Source: Amycolatopsis sp. CA-230715 (lineage in GTDB: Bacteria > Actinomycetota > Actinomycetes > Mycobacteriales > Pseudonocardiaceae). Taken from it: 64,000 bases of DNA. Position 1 is the first letter of the stretch. Every line of letters starts with the position of its first letter. The DNA lies in contig NZ_CP059997.1 of NCBI RefSeq assembly GCF_018736145.1, positions 5,021,501 through 5,085,500 of the forward strand, read 5' to 3'. The translations under genes and the position numbers were made by a program. The notes beneath the pieces are model-generated. The model did not search any database, was not told the origin of the DNA, and saw only the letters and a program-made list of their open reading frames with translations. Below, piece after piece: positions 1-7,783 of this stretch.

Positions 1-261
1 GAGCGAGATCTGTTCCGGTGCGGCGGGCAGCCGGTACTGCTTGTAGAGCGTCGCGATCGGCGCCCCCGCGCTGTCTGTGACCGTCGTCACCAGCGGCGGT
101 GGCACGTTCGCCAGCTCCGCCGACATGTTGTCGACCGTTTCGCTCGCCCGGTTCGACACCACCCCCGCCGCGCCGACGACCGGGAACAACACCCCGGCGA
201 CGAGAACCCCCGCGAGTACACAGAGGCCGAGGAGCTTCAGCAGACCGTCCGTTTTACGCAC
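1..261 (-). CDS. ponA2: Bifunctional penicillin-binding protein, N-terminal fragment
   Basis: Only the first 87 codons lie in the window; the gene runs off the left edge. The GTG start at 261 gives MRKTDGLLKLLGL, then a hydrophobic segment at about residues 8-35 that would anchor the protein in the membrane. After it comes a stretch containing SAELANVPPPLVTTV and SAGAPIATLYKQYRLP. That layout is typical of class A penicillin-binding proteins just before the glycosyltransferase domain. Class A enzymes polymerise and cross-link peptidoglycan outside the membrane. The catalytic domains are not visible. The call rests on this N-terminus and on divergence from whiB4, the ponA2-whiB4 arrangement of mycobacteria. 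Confidence 0.8.
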   Translation of the reverse strand, partial: MRKTDGLLKLLGLCVLAGVLVAGVLFPVVGAAGVVSNRASETVDNMSAELANVPPPLVTTVTDSAGAPIATLYKQYRLPAAPEQISL

Positions 262-291
262 GTCGCCAGGGTACTTGGCGGCCGTGGGACC

Positions 292-355
292 TTTGTGACC
301 TCGGTGCGTCCAATACCACGCCGACCCCCCGGACGTGGTCACCTCAGGTCACAAA
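292..355. promoter_or_regulatory. Inverted repeat in the ponA2-whiB4 divergent promoter region
   Basis: TTTGTGACCT at 292-301 is the exact reverse complement of AGGTCACAAA at 346-355. GGTCAC at 338-343 makes a further direct copy of the half-site. A -10-like TACAGT lies further toward whiB4 at about 395. The arrangement suggests two or three half-sites for a regulator in the 263-bp divergent intergenic region. Which regulator binds is not known. Confidence 0.4.
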
Positions 356-524
356 TTCTGATCGGGACCTTCCGAGGGGAACCGCGAGCCCCTACAGTCC
401 GTCAACGTCTCACAAAGAAAAGCCGGCGGATGGGGTAGCGCGGCAGCGCCGTGCGGCCCAACCGGCGGCGCCGATACCGAGGGGGTGTCGGTAGTCCGCG
501 ACGTGAGCACAGGGAGCTGGGGGT

Positions 525-836
525 ATGGAGTCCAACCAATCGGATTGGCGTGTCAGCGCGTCGTGCCGGGACAGCGACCCAGACGGGTTGTTCGTCCGAG
601 GTGCGGAGCAGAACAAGGCCAAGACGGTCTGCATGGGGTGTTCGGTGCGCACGGAGTGCCTCGCCGAGGCACTCGACCACCGGATCAACTTCGGTATCTG
701 GGGCGGGATGACGGAACGTGAGCGGCGTGCGCTGCTGCGTCGCCGTCCCGGGGTCGAATCCTGGAGCGCGCTGCTGGAATCGGCGAAACGCGAGTTCAGC
801 GGCGCGGTCGACGACGAGGTCGCCAGGGTCTCCTGA
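525..836 (+). CDS. whiB4: WhiB-family iron-sulfur transcription factor, WhiB4-like
   Basis: This 103-residue protein has the four WhiB cysteines at C14, C36, C39 and C45, with the C-x2-C pair in VCMGC; these bind a redox-sensitive [4Fe-4S] cluster. The family turn appears as FGIWGG at about residues 56-61, followed by a basic stretch (TERERRALLRRR) that contacts DNA. A ribosome site (AGGGAGCTGGGGG) precedes the ATG. The WhiB4 assignment comes from its place between a divergent ponA2-type gene and two ArsA-like ATPase genes, as in mycobacteria, where WhiB4 responds to oxygen and nitric oxide. A different WhiB paralogue cannot be excluded from sequence alone. Confidence 0.88.
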   Translation: MESNQSDWRVSASCRDSDPDGLFVRGAEQNKAKTVCMGCSVRTECLAEALDHRINFGIWGGMTERERRALLRRRPGVESWSALLESAKREFSGAVDDEVARVS

Positions 837-865
837 ACCGGTGGCGGGGGTGTGGGCCCCCGAAT

Positions 866-1996
866 TCACACCCCCGCCAGCCGGTCGCCGATGTCGCGGA
901 GCCCCGCGACGTCGTGCACGTCGCTCGGCAGGGCGGGCACGGAGATCACCGGGACCTCCGGATGGGCCTTCGTGAACCGCGCCAGCAGCCGCTGCTCGCG
1001 CTCGTCGAGCGCGACGCGGTCGGCGTGCAGGCGTAGCACCGCGGTGGCCAGCGGCGCGTTCTCGCTGCCCGAGTCCAGCTTGTCGGCCGCGGAGAGCGCG
1101 GCGGTCGCGGTCAGGTCGGCGAGCACCGGGTGCGTCCGGTTCGCGACCAGCCCGGCCAGCGGCATGGACTCGGTGGAGAGCCGTTCCACGAAGTAGCTCG
1201 CTTCGCGCAGCGCGTCCGGTTCCGGCGCGGCCACCACCAGGAACGAGGTGCCGCCGGAGCGCAGCAGCTCCGCGGTCTTGCGCGCCCGCTCGCGGAACCC
1301 GCCGAACATGCTGTCGAAGGCCTGCATGAACGCGGACGCGTCGGTGAGCAGCTGCCCGCCGATGATCGTCGACACGGCCTTGGCGAACATCGAGAACCCC
1401 GCGCTGACGACCTTGCGCAGGCCCCAGCCGCCTGCCTTCGCCGGCCCGGTCAGCAGCCGGATCATGCGGCCGTCGAGCGCGCTCGAAAGCCGCGAGGGCG
1501 CGTCGAGGAAGTCCAACGCCGAACGGCTCGGCGGCGTGTCCACGACGATCAGGTCCCAGTCCCCGGTCGCCGCGAGCTGCCCGAGCTTCTCCATCGCCAT
1601 GTACTCCTGCGTGCCGGAGAACGACGTGGAAATGGTCTGGTAGAAGGGATTCGCGAGCAGCTGCTCGGCGCGTTCCGGCCCGGCGTGCACGCGCACCATG
1701 TCGTCGAAGGTGCGCCGCATGTCGAGCATCATCGCCCACAGCTCGCCCTTGGGCTCGAACCCGTCGACCGACACCTGCTTCGGGTGGTTTCCCAGCTCTC
1801 GGAGGCCGAGCGCCTGGGCGAGCCGCTTGGCAGGGTCGATGGTGAGCACCACCGTCTGGCGGCCGCGCTCGGCGGCGCGCAAGGCGATCGCCGCGGCCGT
1901 GGTGGTCTTGCCGACCCCACCGGATCCGCAGCACACCACGATCTTCGTGGCCGGGTCGTCGATCAGGGCGTCGACATCGAGGCCGTCTTCCGACAT
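866..1996 (-). CDS. ArsA/GET3-family ATPase (Rv3680-like)
   Basis: A 376-residue P-loop ATPase. The Walker A region is GSGGVGKTT near residue 24-32, a switch I-like region follows (LTIDPAKRL), and IVVDTPPS near residue 150 is the switch II motif. It overlaps the upstream gene by 4 nt (ATGA), so the two ATPases are probably made together. Mycobacterial Rv3679 and Rv3680 form such a pair and have been described as a Get3-like complex active under carbon stress. No arsenite-binding cysteine triad is evident, so arsenical transport is unlikely. Confidence 0.9.
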   Translation of the reverse strand: MSEDGLDVDALIDDPATKIVVCCGSGGVGKTTTAAAIALRAAERGRQTVVLTIDPAKRLAQALGLRELGNHPKQVSVDGFEPKGELWAMMLDMRRTFDDMVRVHAGPERAEQLLANPFYQTISTSFSGTQEYMAMEKLGQLAATGDWDLIVVDTPPSRSALDFLDAPSRLSSALDGRMIRLLTGPAKAGGWGLRKVVSAGFSMFAKAVSTIIGGQLLTDASAFMQAFDSMFGGFRERARKTAELLRSGGTSFLVVAAPEPDALREASYFVERLSTESMPLAGLVANRTHPVLADLTATAALSAADKLDSGSENAPLATAVLRLHADRVALDEREQRLLARFTKAHPEVPVISVPALPSDVHDVAGLRDIGDRLAGV

Positions 1997-3000
1997 CAGC
2001 GCACTCCCTGGTCGATCAGCCGCTCCGCGAGATCGTAGAGCGCGGCGACGTCCACGCCGTCGGTCAGCTCCGGCAGCTCGAGCGTCGGCAGATCGGCTTC
2101 GGCGAGCTGTTCGCGCGCCCGCTGCTCCGCGGCGACCCTGATCGCGTGCTCGACGGTCTCCTCGACGAGCGCGTCCAGCGTCTTTTCGGGCAGGGCGAGC
2201 CCCGCCGCGGTGAGGCCGGTGCGCACGCGGGACGCGTCGACGCGGCCGTCCGCGGCCGCGGTCACCGACCGCGCCGGGAGCCGCGGCGGGCGGACGCGGT
2301 TGACCAGCACGGCGCCCGGCCGCAGGTCCGCGCCGTCCAGCTCGGCGACCGCCTCCACGGTTTCGCGGACCGGCATCTCCTCCAGCAGCGTCACCAGGTG
2401 CACGGCGGTCTCACCGGAGTGCAGCAGCCGGACCACGCCGTCGGCCTGGCCGCGGATCGGGCCGGTCTTCGCCAGATCGGTCAGTGCTTTCGTGACGTCG
2501 AGGAACTTGACCACCCGCCCGGTCGGCGGCGAGTCCACCACCACCGCGTCGTAGGTGTGCCTGCCGCCGGACTCGGTGCGCCCCACACACTCCTTGATCT
2601 TGCCGGTCAGCAGCACGTCGCGGAGGCCGGGCGCGAGCGTGGTGGCGAACTCGATCGCACCCATCCGCCGCAGCGTCCGCCCGGCGAAGCCCAGGTTGTA
2701 GAACATCTCGAAGTATTCGAGCAGCGCCGCTTCGACATCGATGTGCAGCGCGCGTAGTTCGCCATTTCCTGGCGCGGACGCGATGCGCTGCTCGGCGTAG
2801 GGCAGCGGCTCGGTGTCGAACAGCTGCGCGATGCCCTGGCGGCCCTCGACCTCGATGAGCAGAACCCGCCTGCCCGCGCTGGCCAGCGCGAGCCCGAGCG
2901 CGGCGGAGAGCGTGGTCTTGCCGGTACCGCCCTTGCCGGTCACGAAGTGCAGGCGGGCACGTGCGAGCTCGTCGGTCCAGCCGGCCAGGGGTGTCGTCAC
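1996..3000 (-). CDS. ArsA/GET3-family ATPase (Rv3679-like)
   Basis: This 334-residue partner of the neighbouring ATPase starts with GTG at 3000. Its deviant Walker A is GKGGTGKTT at about residues 21-30, with the extra lysine typical of the MinD/ArsA class. VVVDSPPTG near residue 152 is the switch II motif. It ends four nucleotides into the next gene, which implies translational coupling. The two proteins probably form a heteromeric ATPase. The substrate is not deducible from this sequence. Confidence 0.9.
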   Translation of the reverse strand: MTTPLAGWTDELARARLHFVTGKGGTGKTTLSAALGLALASAGRRVLLIEVEGRQGIAQLFDTEPLPYAEQRIASAPGNGELRALHIDVEAALLEYFEMFYNLGFAGRTLRRMGAIEFATTLAPGLRDVLLTGKIKECVGRTESGGRHTYDAVVVDSPPTGRVVKFLDVTKALTDLAKTGPIRGQADGVVRLLHSGETAVHLVTLLEEMPVRETVEAVAELDGADLRPGAVLVNRVRPPRLPARSVTAAADGRVDASRVRTGLTAAGLALPEKTLDALVEETVEHAIRVAAEQRAREQLAEADLPTLELPELTDGVDVAALYDLAERLIDQGVR

Positions 3001-3017
3001 GTCCGCAGCTTAAGTCA

Positions 3018-3266
3018 CTAGCTGGCAAGGAGCATGACGCTCACGGCGGCCACGACCACCGCGACCAGCACCCACGTCACGACGGCGGGCAGCACGGTGA
3101 GCATCAGCACACCCAGGATGAGCAGGATCGTGAAGGTGACCGCCCCGCCGATCGCGACCTGACCCGAACTCTGGGTGTGGTCACGCACCTTCGCCATCAC
3201 CGCGAGCGTGAGCAGCACCCCCGCCACCGCGAGCAGCACCGTCGCGATGATCCGCCAGCCTTCCAC
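3018..3266 (-). CDS. Small two- or three-helix membrane protein
   Basis: The predicted 82-residue protein starts with GTG (MEGWRIIATVLLAV). It has hydrophobic segments at about residues 6-24, 41-58 and 60-81, joined by a short polar loop (KVRDHTQSSGQ). It lies 17 nt upstream of the ArsA-type pair on the same strand and may be the first gene of that transcript. No family is recognised. The regular hydrophobic pattern and tight spacing support a real gene. Confidence 0.6.
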   Translation of the reverse strand: MEGWRIIATVLLAVAGVLLTLAVMAKVRDHTQSSGQVAIGGAVTFTILLILGVLMLTVLPAVVTWVLVAVVVAAVSVMLLAS

Positions 3267-3345
3267 GCGTCAACCGTACTGAACGCGCGCGGATCTTGTC
3301 GGCGACCGGCCAGTCGGTCCATTGTGGACGCACCATTGTCGCGTT

Positions 3346-4221
3346 TTACCGGCGCGGCGCCATCGGGCCCATCGGGGTGCAGGGGACCCGTTTCGCGTGC
3401 GCCGGGTCGAGGGCGTTGAGGACGTGGCCAGCCGCGTTCGGGTCGAACACGATGCCCATGTGGTTCACGCGGTCCTTCCGGCAGCCGTCCTGCAACACGA
3501 TGTTGCGGACGTTGGGGCCGGTGCCGAAACCGTTGGTGTACGGCACGATGTTGAGGTCGTACCTGGTCGCGATGTTCGTGTAGGCGATACCGGGCAGGAA
3601 CGCGCCGCCCTTGTTCAGCTTCGCCAGGAACGCCGAACCGGTGAGCACCTGCGGGCACGCGCCGCAGTCCCCGATGGCGGGGATCTGGCCGAGCCCGAGC
3701 CAGCGCACGAGCGCGAAGACGTCTCCGATGCCGAGCGGGTCGGTGCCCTGCCACACCGGCGCGAGGCCGACGTAGGTGTGGATGCGCATCCGCCCGCCGA
3801 GGAACTTCGCGTAGTAGGCGGGCACCAGCGTGCCCTGCGAGAAGCCGACGATGTCTACTTTGGACACTCCGGTCGTGGTGACCACCTTCTCCACGAAGGA
3901 CCGGACCTCGACCGCGCTGTCCTCGATCGGGGTGAGCCCGCCGATCACGTCGGAGACGATCGGCGCGGTGGGCAGCACGCCGTAGGTGAGCGCGAAGGCG
4001 CAGTAGCCCCGTTTCGCGAGCAGCGGGCCGAGTGTCTGCCAGGTGTAGTCCTTGTTGTCGCCGGTGCCGTGCACCAGCACCACCGGGTGCGGGTGCGCCG
4101 CGCTCGGGCGGCACGACCAATCGCCGTAACCGCCTGCCGGGCTGGCGGCGGCCGGCGCCACGGTGAGCAGGCCCGTCAGCGCGGCGACGACGGCGAGCAG
4201 GGCGAACCTGGATCTGCGCAT
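3346..4221 (-). CDS. Secreted lipase/esterase, alpha/beta-hydrolase fold
   Basis: The ATG at 4221 is chosen because AGGAG lies just upstream and it begins a clear signal peptide (MRRSRFALLAVVAALTGLL to about residue 30). The 291-residue product has the oxyanion segment VLVHGTGDNKDYTW, the nucleophile elbow GFSQG near residue 125, and a probable catalytic histidine in VNHMGI near the C-terminus. The order matches extracellular triacylglycerol lipases of the EstA/lipase class 2 type. Cysteines in CGAC and DGCRKD may form disulfides outside the cell. It is convergent with nothing and stands alone on the minus strand. Confidence 0.85.
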   Translation of the reverse strand: MRRSRFALLAVVAALTGLLTVAPAAASPAGGYGDWSCRPSAAHPHPVVLVHGTGDNKDYTWQTLGPLLAKRGYCAFALTYGVLPTAPIVSDVIGGLTPIEDSAVEVRSFVEKVVTTTGVSKVDIVGFSQGTLVPAYYAKFLGGRMRIHTYVGLAPVWQGTDPLGIGDVFALVRWLGLGQIPAIGDCGACPQVLTGSAFLAKLNKGGAFLPGIAYTNIATRYDLNIVPYTNGFGTGPNVRNIVLQDGCRKDRVNHMGIVFDPNAAGHVLNALDPAHAKRVPCTPMGPMAPRR

Positions 4222-4404
4222 GGGGCTCCTGCCTGGGGCATGCCGGGGGAAGGGTCTCCCGTCAAGATTTCCGGACCGCGGAGCCGATGCCAATTGCACG
4301 GCTGAGTGGACTATCCGTAGCTGCCGGACACGAAGGGTCACCGGCGCCGGGGATCCCGAGAACGCGTCGTGGACCGGGGGAGGCGTCCGTTAGGCTCCCG
4401 GCCC

Positions 4405-4563
4405 ATGAGTGCCAAGTGGGAGTACGCCACCGTTCCGCTACTGATCCACGCGACCAAGCAGATCCTGGACCAATGGGGCGAGGACGGCTGGGAACTGGTC
4501 ACCGTGCTGCCCAACCCGAGCGGCGAACAGCACGTCGCGTACCTCAAGCGAGCCAAGGACTGA
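4405..4563 (+). CDS. DUF4177-type small protein
   Basis: A 52-residue protein. The ATG at 4405 begins MSAKWEYATVPLLIH. The W-E-Y opening and the GEDGWELVTVLP block are typical of the DUF4177 family, small beta-rich proteins of unknown role. Five nucleotides separate it from the RidA-family gene, and the same small gene sits beside the Rv3678 homologue in mycobacteria. It is probably co-translated with the downstream gene. Confidence 0.8.
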   Translation: MSAKWEYATVPLLIHATKQILDQWGEDGWELVTVLPNPSGEQHVAYLKRAKD

Positions 4564-4568
4564 AACCC

Positions 4569-5024
4569 ATGAGCTGGAGCGGAAGGCTTACCGAACTCGG
4601 CATCGAACTGCCCGGCGTCGCGGCGCCGCTGGCTTCGTACGCGCCCGCCGTGCGCACCGGGTCCTACGTGTACACCTCCGGTCAGCTGCCGTTCGTCGAC
4701 GGCGAGCTGGCCGCCACCGGCAAGGTCGGCGCCGAGATCAGCCCCGAAGAGGCGCAGAAGTTCTCGCGGACGTCGGCGCTCAACGCGCTCGCCGCGATCC
4801 ACGCGCTCGTCGGCATCGACGAGATCGTGCGCGTGGTGAAGGTGGTCGGGTTCGTCGCCTCCGCGGAGGGGTTCACCGGCCAGCCCGCGGTCGTGAACGG
4901 CGCTTCGGAACTGCTCGGCGAGATCTTCGGCGAGCAGGGCGTGCACGCGAGGTCGGCGGTCGGGGTCGCGGAGCTGCCGATCGGGTCACCGGTCGAGATC
5001 GAACTCGTAGTCGAGGTGAAGTGA
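4569..5024 (+). CDS. RidA/YjgF-family protein (Rv3678-like)
   Basis: The 151-residue product reads MSWSGRLTELGIELP and then the RidA core: VRTGSYVYTSGQLP, SALNALAAIHALVG, and VNGASELLGEIFGEQGVHARSAVGVAELPIGSPVEIE. RidA proteins deaminate reactive enamine/imine intermediates from amino-acid metabolism. The family arginine is present in HARSAVG near residue 131. Its stop codon overlaps the next start. Length is slightly above the usual 130 because of an N-terminal extension, typical of the actinobacterial subgroup. Confidence 0.88.
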   Translation: MSWSGRLTELGIELPGVAAPLASYAPAVRTGSYVYTSGQLPFVDGELAATGKVGAEISPEEAQKFSRTSALNALAAIHALVGIDEIVRVVKVVGFVASAEGFTGQPAVVNGASELLGEIFGEQGVHARSAVGVAELPIGSPVEIELVVEVK

Positions 5025-5656
5025 TGGACCCGGACATCGAACAGTCCTGCCACGAACTGCTCCTGCGGCTCGCGGGCAGGCTGCCCGACCAGCTGCTGTG
5101 GCGCTTCCGCGACTGGCTCGGCGAGGGCGCGATGGGCACGCTCGCGCGGACCCTCCCGCGCTCTTTGCTAAAGCACAGGATTGACCTTGATCAACCGGAG
5201 TACCGCCTGCTGGTCGCGGGATTGGTGCCACACGGTGCGGACTGGCATCAGGTTAGTTCTACGCTCGGGGTAGACGACGTCACCCAGACCGGGTACACAT
5301 TCACGCAGAGTGCCCCCGAATGGGTGAACTCCGTCGATTCGGTGTCCGTGTTGATCCACGCAACGTTGCGGGGTCGCCCGGACGTGGGTGAAGTGCGGGA
5401 AAGCTGGCGCCTGAACACCTTGGCGCCCGGTGAGCAGGAGGCCAAACGGGTCCTGCTGATCACCGCGCTGGCCGGTCTGCCTCGGCTGACCGGTGAGCTG
5501 CAGCGGGTCATGCGGGTGCTGGGCGACGAGGAGCCCAGCGTCGAAGTGATGCCGCCGCGACTGGAGCTTCCCGCGTATCACCGGGCGGCGCTGGAGAGCT
5601 CCGAGCTCGTCTGCGTCGGCGCGGTGGGCACCGGGCACCGGCTCGCGGCCGCGTAG
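5024..5656 (+). CDS. Uncharacterised actinobacterial protein with AGRL module
   Basis: About 210 residues; the ATG at 5024 overlaps the RidA stop by one base, and a GTG three bases earlier is an alternative. No known domain is recognised. The N-terminal 65 residues (LLLRLAGRLPDQLLWRFRDWL, then LPRSLLK and EYRLLVAGL) resemble the start of the next gene. The middle part is rich in beta-type sequence (WVNSVDSVSVLIHATLRGRP) and the C-terminus ends in GHRLAAA. It belongs to the operon running from the DUF4177 gene to the glutaredoxin-like gene. Function unknown. Confidence 0.75.
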   Translation: MDPDIEQSCHELLLRLAGRLPDQLLWRFRDWLGEGAMGTLARTLPRSLLKHRIDLDQPEYRLLVAGLVPHGADWHQVSSTLGVDDVTQTGYTFTQSAPEWVNSVDSVSVLIHATLRGRPDVGEVRESWRLNTLAPGEQEAKRVLLITALAGLPRLTGELQRVMRVLGDEEPSVEVMPPRLELPAYHRAALESSELVCVGAVGTGHRLAAA

Positions 5657-5676
5657 AGCTCGCCCTCCGGCGAGCT
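5657..5676 (+). other. Short hairpin between two operon genes
   Basis: AGCTCGCC and GGCGAGCT form a perfect 8-bp stem around a CTCC loop in the 31-bp gap, just before the ribosome site GGAGGGGAG of the next gene. There is no U-tract, so it is more likely an mRNA-processing or translation-tuning element than a terminator. Confidence 0.45.
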
Positions 5677-5687
5677 GGAGGGGAGTT

Positions 5688-6941
5688 ATGGGCATGGCCG
5701 AGGTTCACGACGGGACCGCGACCGACGGGTTCGCGGTGCCGTTGCGACTGCACAACCTGCTGCTCGCACTGGCGGGCCGCCTCGACGACAGCGCGCTGTC
5801 GGAAGCGCGGGAGCTGGTGGTGCGTTCGCGCCTCGACGAGGCCGTCGAGCTGACCACCGGCGCGCTCATCGCGGGCAGGGTCCCGGTGAGCCCGAACGAG
5901 CAGCGCGAGCTGGCGCTCGTGCTCGAGTTCAGCCGGTCGGACGCGACGTTGGCCGACCAGCTGAAGATCGAGGACGAGGTCCCGAAGATCCAGCACCGCT
6001 TCAGCGGCGAGAACGAGCCGGAGCGCGGTGTCGCCGACGCCATCGAGCGCACCGTGAGCGTGCTGCCAGACCTGCGGTCGGTGCACGCCGTCTGGCGCAA
6101 CACCCCCGCGGGCAGCGTGCCCGGCCCGCTGCCGCAGCGCGTGGTGCTCGTCGACATCGGCCCCGAAGGCAACCCGCCCGCCGTCGCCTACCGCGTGGAC
6201 AGCGCGCTGCGGCGTGCCGGGATCCGCGCTGTCGTCGAGGTCAGCGGCCCGACGGCGGAACGCTCGGACTACCGCGACTCCGCGCTCGGCTCCGCCAGCG
6301 CGGTCTGGCTCGCGGGCAAGCAGGTGCCGGGCCCCAGCGCCCAGCCCGCCGCGGTTTCCTCGTCCTCGTCCGGGTCGTCGAGTGCGAAGGCCAAGGGCAG
6401 GCACACGTCGCGGCACGAGGTCGCCGAGCCCGCTCCGGAGCCTGAACCAGAACCGGTCACCGCGAGCGAACCCGAACCCGCCCCGGAACCGGAGCCCGCA
6501 CCCGAAGCGCCGCCAGAGGTGACGCCGGAGGCTTCGGCGCCTGCCGCCCCGAAGCTGTCGGCGGTCCCTTCGGAGCCGTCCGAGCCCGAGGCGCCTTCGT
6601 TGCCACCGGGTCCGCCCGCGTTCGCCGACTACGAGAACCGGGTCGAAAGCACCGCGGATCTGAGCTCCGCCGAGGTCGCGCAGCTGCGTGCCGCGCTCGC
6701 CGAGAATCCCGAGAAGGGCAAGGCGATCGCGGCCGCGAAGTTCGGCCCGAACGAGGTCGTCGAACTGCCCGACCTCGACCTCAACGACCCGCAGCTGTCC
6801 GAGCGCGACCGCAGGCTGCTGCGCGAGCTGCACGCCGAGCTGGCCGAGCGGGAGCGGGCCGAGGCGGCCAAGATCCGGCTCAACGGGCGCGGTGGTGAGC
6901 AGGCCGACACCCGCTGGGTCGACGGCTTCTCCGGCGCGTAG
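5688..6941 (+). CDS. Uncharacterised protein with Pro/Glu-rich linker
   Basis: A 417-residue protein. The N-terminus (LHNLLLALAGRLDDSALSEARELV, then LTTGALIAGRVPVS and ELALVLEF) resembles that of the preceding gene, suggesting duplication of a helical module. A second part at about residues 120-220 has an alternating alpha/beta pattern (VVLVDIGPEGNPP). A serine run is followed by repeats of EPEP and APEPEP at about residues 245-300, an extended flexible linker. The C-terminal 100 residues are helical and charged (LSERDRRLLRELHAELAERERAEAAK). No enzyme motif is seen. It may be a scaffold. Confidence 0.75.
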   Translation: MGMAEVHDGTATDGFAVPLRLHNLLLALAGRLDDSALSEARELVVRSRLDEAVELTTGALIAGRVPVSPNEQRELALVLEFSRSDATLADQLKIEDEVPKIQHRFSGENEPERGVADAIERTVSVLPDLRSVHAVWRNTPAGSVPGPLPQRVVLVDIGPEGNPPAVAYRVDSALRRAGIRAVVEVSGPTAERSDYRDSALGSASAVWLAGKQVPGPSAQPAAVSSSSSGSSSAKAKGRHTSRHEVAEPAPEPEPEPVTASEPEPAPEPEPAPEAPPEVTPEASAPAAPKLSAVPSEPSEPEAPSLPPGPPAFADYENRVESTADLSSAEVAQLRAALAENPEKGKAIAAAKFGPNEVVELPDLDLNDPQLSERDRRLLRELHAELAERERAEAAKIRLNGRGGEQADTRWVDGFSGA

Positions 6942-6970
6942 CGGGAATTCGTCCGAGGTATGTTGCGGGC

Positions 6971-7783
6971 GTGCCTGAAGAACGCGAAACACTGAGCTTC
7001 GACGCGCCGTCGACCATCGAGATCGCCGGTGACGACGGACCTCCGTCGACGCCGAAGGACGCCGCGACCGTGATGCTGGTGCGCGACACCGGTGCTGGGA
7101 TCGAGGTCTTCCTGCAGCGACGGGTCGCGGCGATGGAGTTCGCCGCCGGGATGACCGTCTTCCCCGGCGGCGGGGTCGACAAGCGCGACGCGGACGTGTC
7201 CATCTCGTGGGCAGGGCCGTCACCGGAGCAGTGGGCCGAGTGGTTCAGCTGCGAGGTTTCGGTCGCTCGCGCGCTCGTGTGCGCGGCGGTGCGCGAGACG
7301 TTCGAGGAGTCGGGCGTGCTGCTCGCGGGGACGCAGGACACCGTCCTCGAAGACACCGGGCCGTACCAGGACGTGCGGCAGCGGCTCGTCTCCCGTGAGG
7401 TGTCGCTCGCCGGTTTCCTCGCCAAGGCAGGGCTGACGCTGCGCGCGGACTTGTTGCGCCCGTGGGCGAACTGGCTCACCCCGCCGCAGGAGGGCCGCCG
7501 GTACGACACCAGGTTCTTCGCGGCCGCGCTGCCGGTGGGCCAGCGCGCGGACGGCCTGACGACCGAGGCCGAGAGCTCCGGCTGGCAGCGTCCCGAGGAC
7601 GCGATGGCGGACGCCCGCGACGGCCGCAGCGTCCTGATGCCACCGACTTGGATCACGTTGACGGAGCTGGCCGAGTTCGCCACGGTGGAGGACGCGCTGG
7701 CCAGCGAGCGCGAGATCAGCAAGATCATGCCGTCGCTCGTGCGGGACGGCGACCAGGTGCGAGTGGTGGTGGAAAAGCCGTGA
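6971..7783 (+). CDS. NUDIX hydrolase, NUDT19-like
   Basis: A 270-residue protein starting with GTG. The NUDIX box is split: FPGGGVDKRDAD near residue 62 and AAVRETFEESGVLL near residue 101, with about 30 residues between the glycine and the RE-x2-EE part. Such an insertion is characteristic of NUDT19-like enzymes, which hydrolyse nucleoside diphosphate derivatives such as CoA species. The substrate here is not shown. Its stop overlaps the GTG of the metallo-beta-lactamase gene. Confidence 0.85.
   Translation: MPEERETLSFDAPSTIEIAGDDGPPSTPKDAATVMLVRDTGAGIEVFLQRRVAAMEFAAGMTVFPGGGVDKRDADVSISWAGPSPEQWAEWFSCEVSVARALVCAAVRETFEESGVLLAGTQDTVLEDTGPYQDVRQRLVSREVSLAGFLAKAGLTLRADLLRPWANWLTPPQEGRRYDTRFFAAALPVGQRADGLTTEAESSGWQRPEDAMADARDGRSVLMPPTWITLTELAEFATVEDALASEREISKIMPSLVRDGDQVRVVVEKP

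Noticed and set aside
866..3000. Arsenite efflux system
   Set aside because: The two ATPases lack an evident arsenite-binding cysteine set and no arsB, arsR or arsC lies nearby.
5508..7223. Long minus-strand open frame of 571 codons
   Set aside because: It lies antisense to well-supported plus-strand genes and is Arg/Gly-rich low complexity, typical of GC-rich shadow frames.
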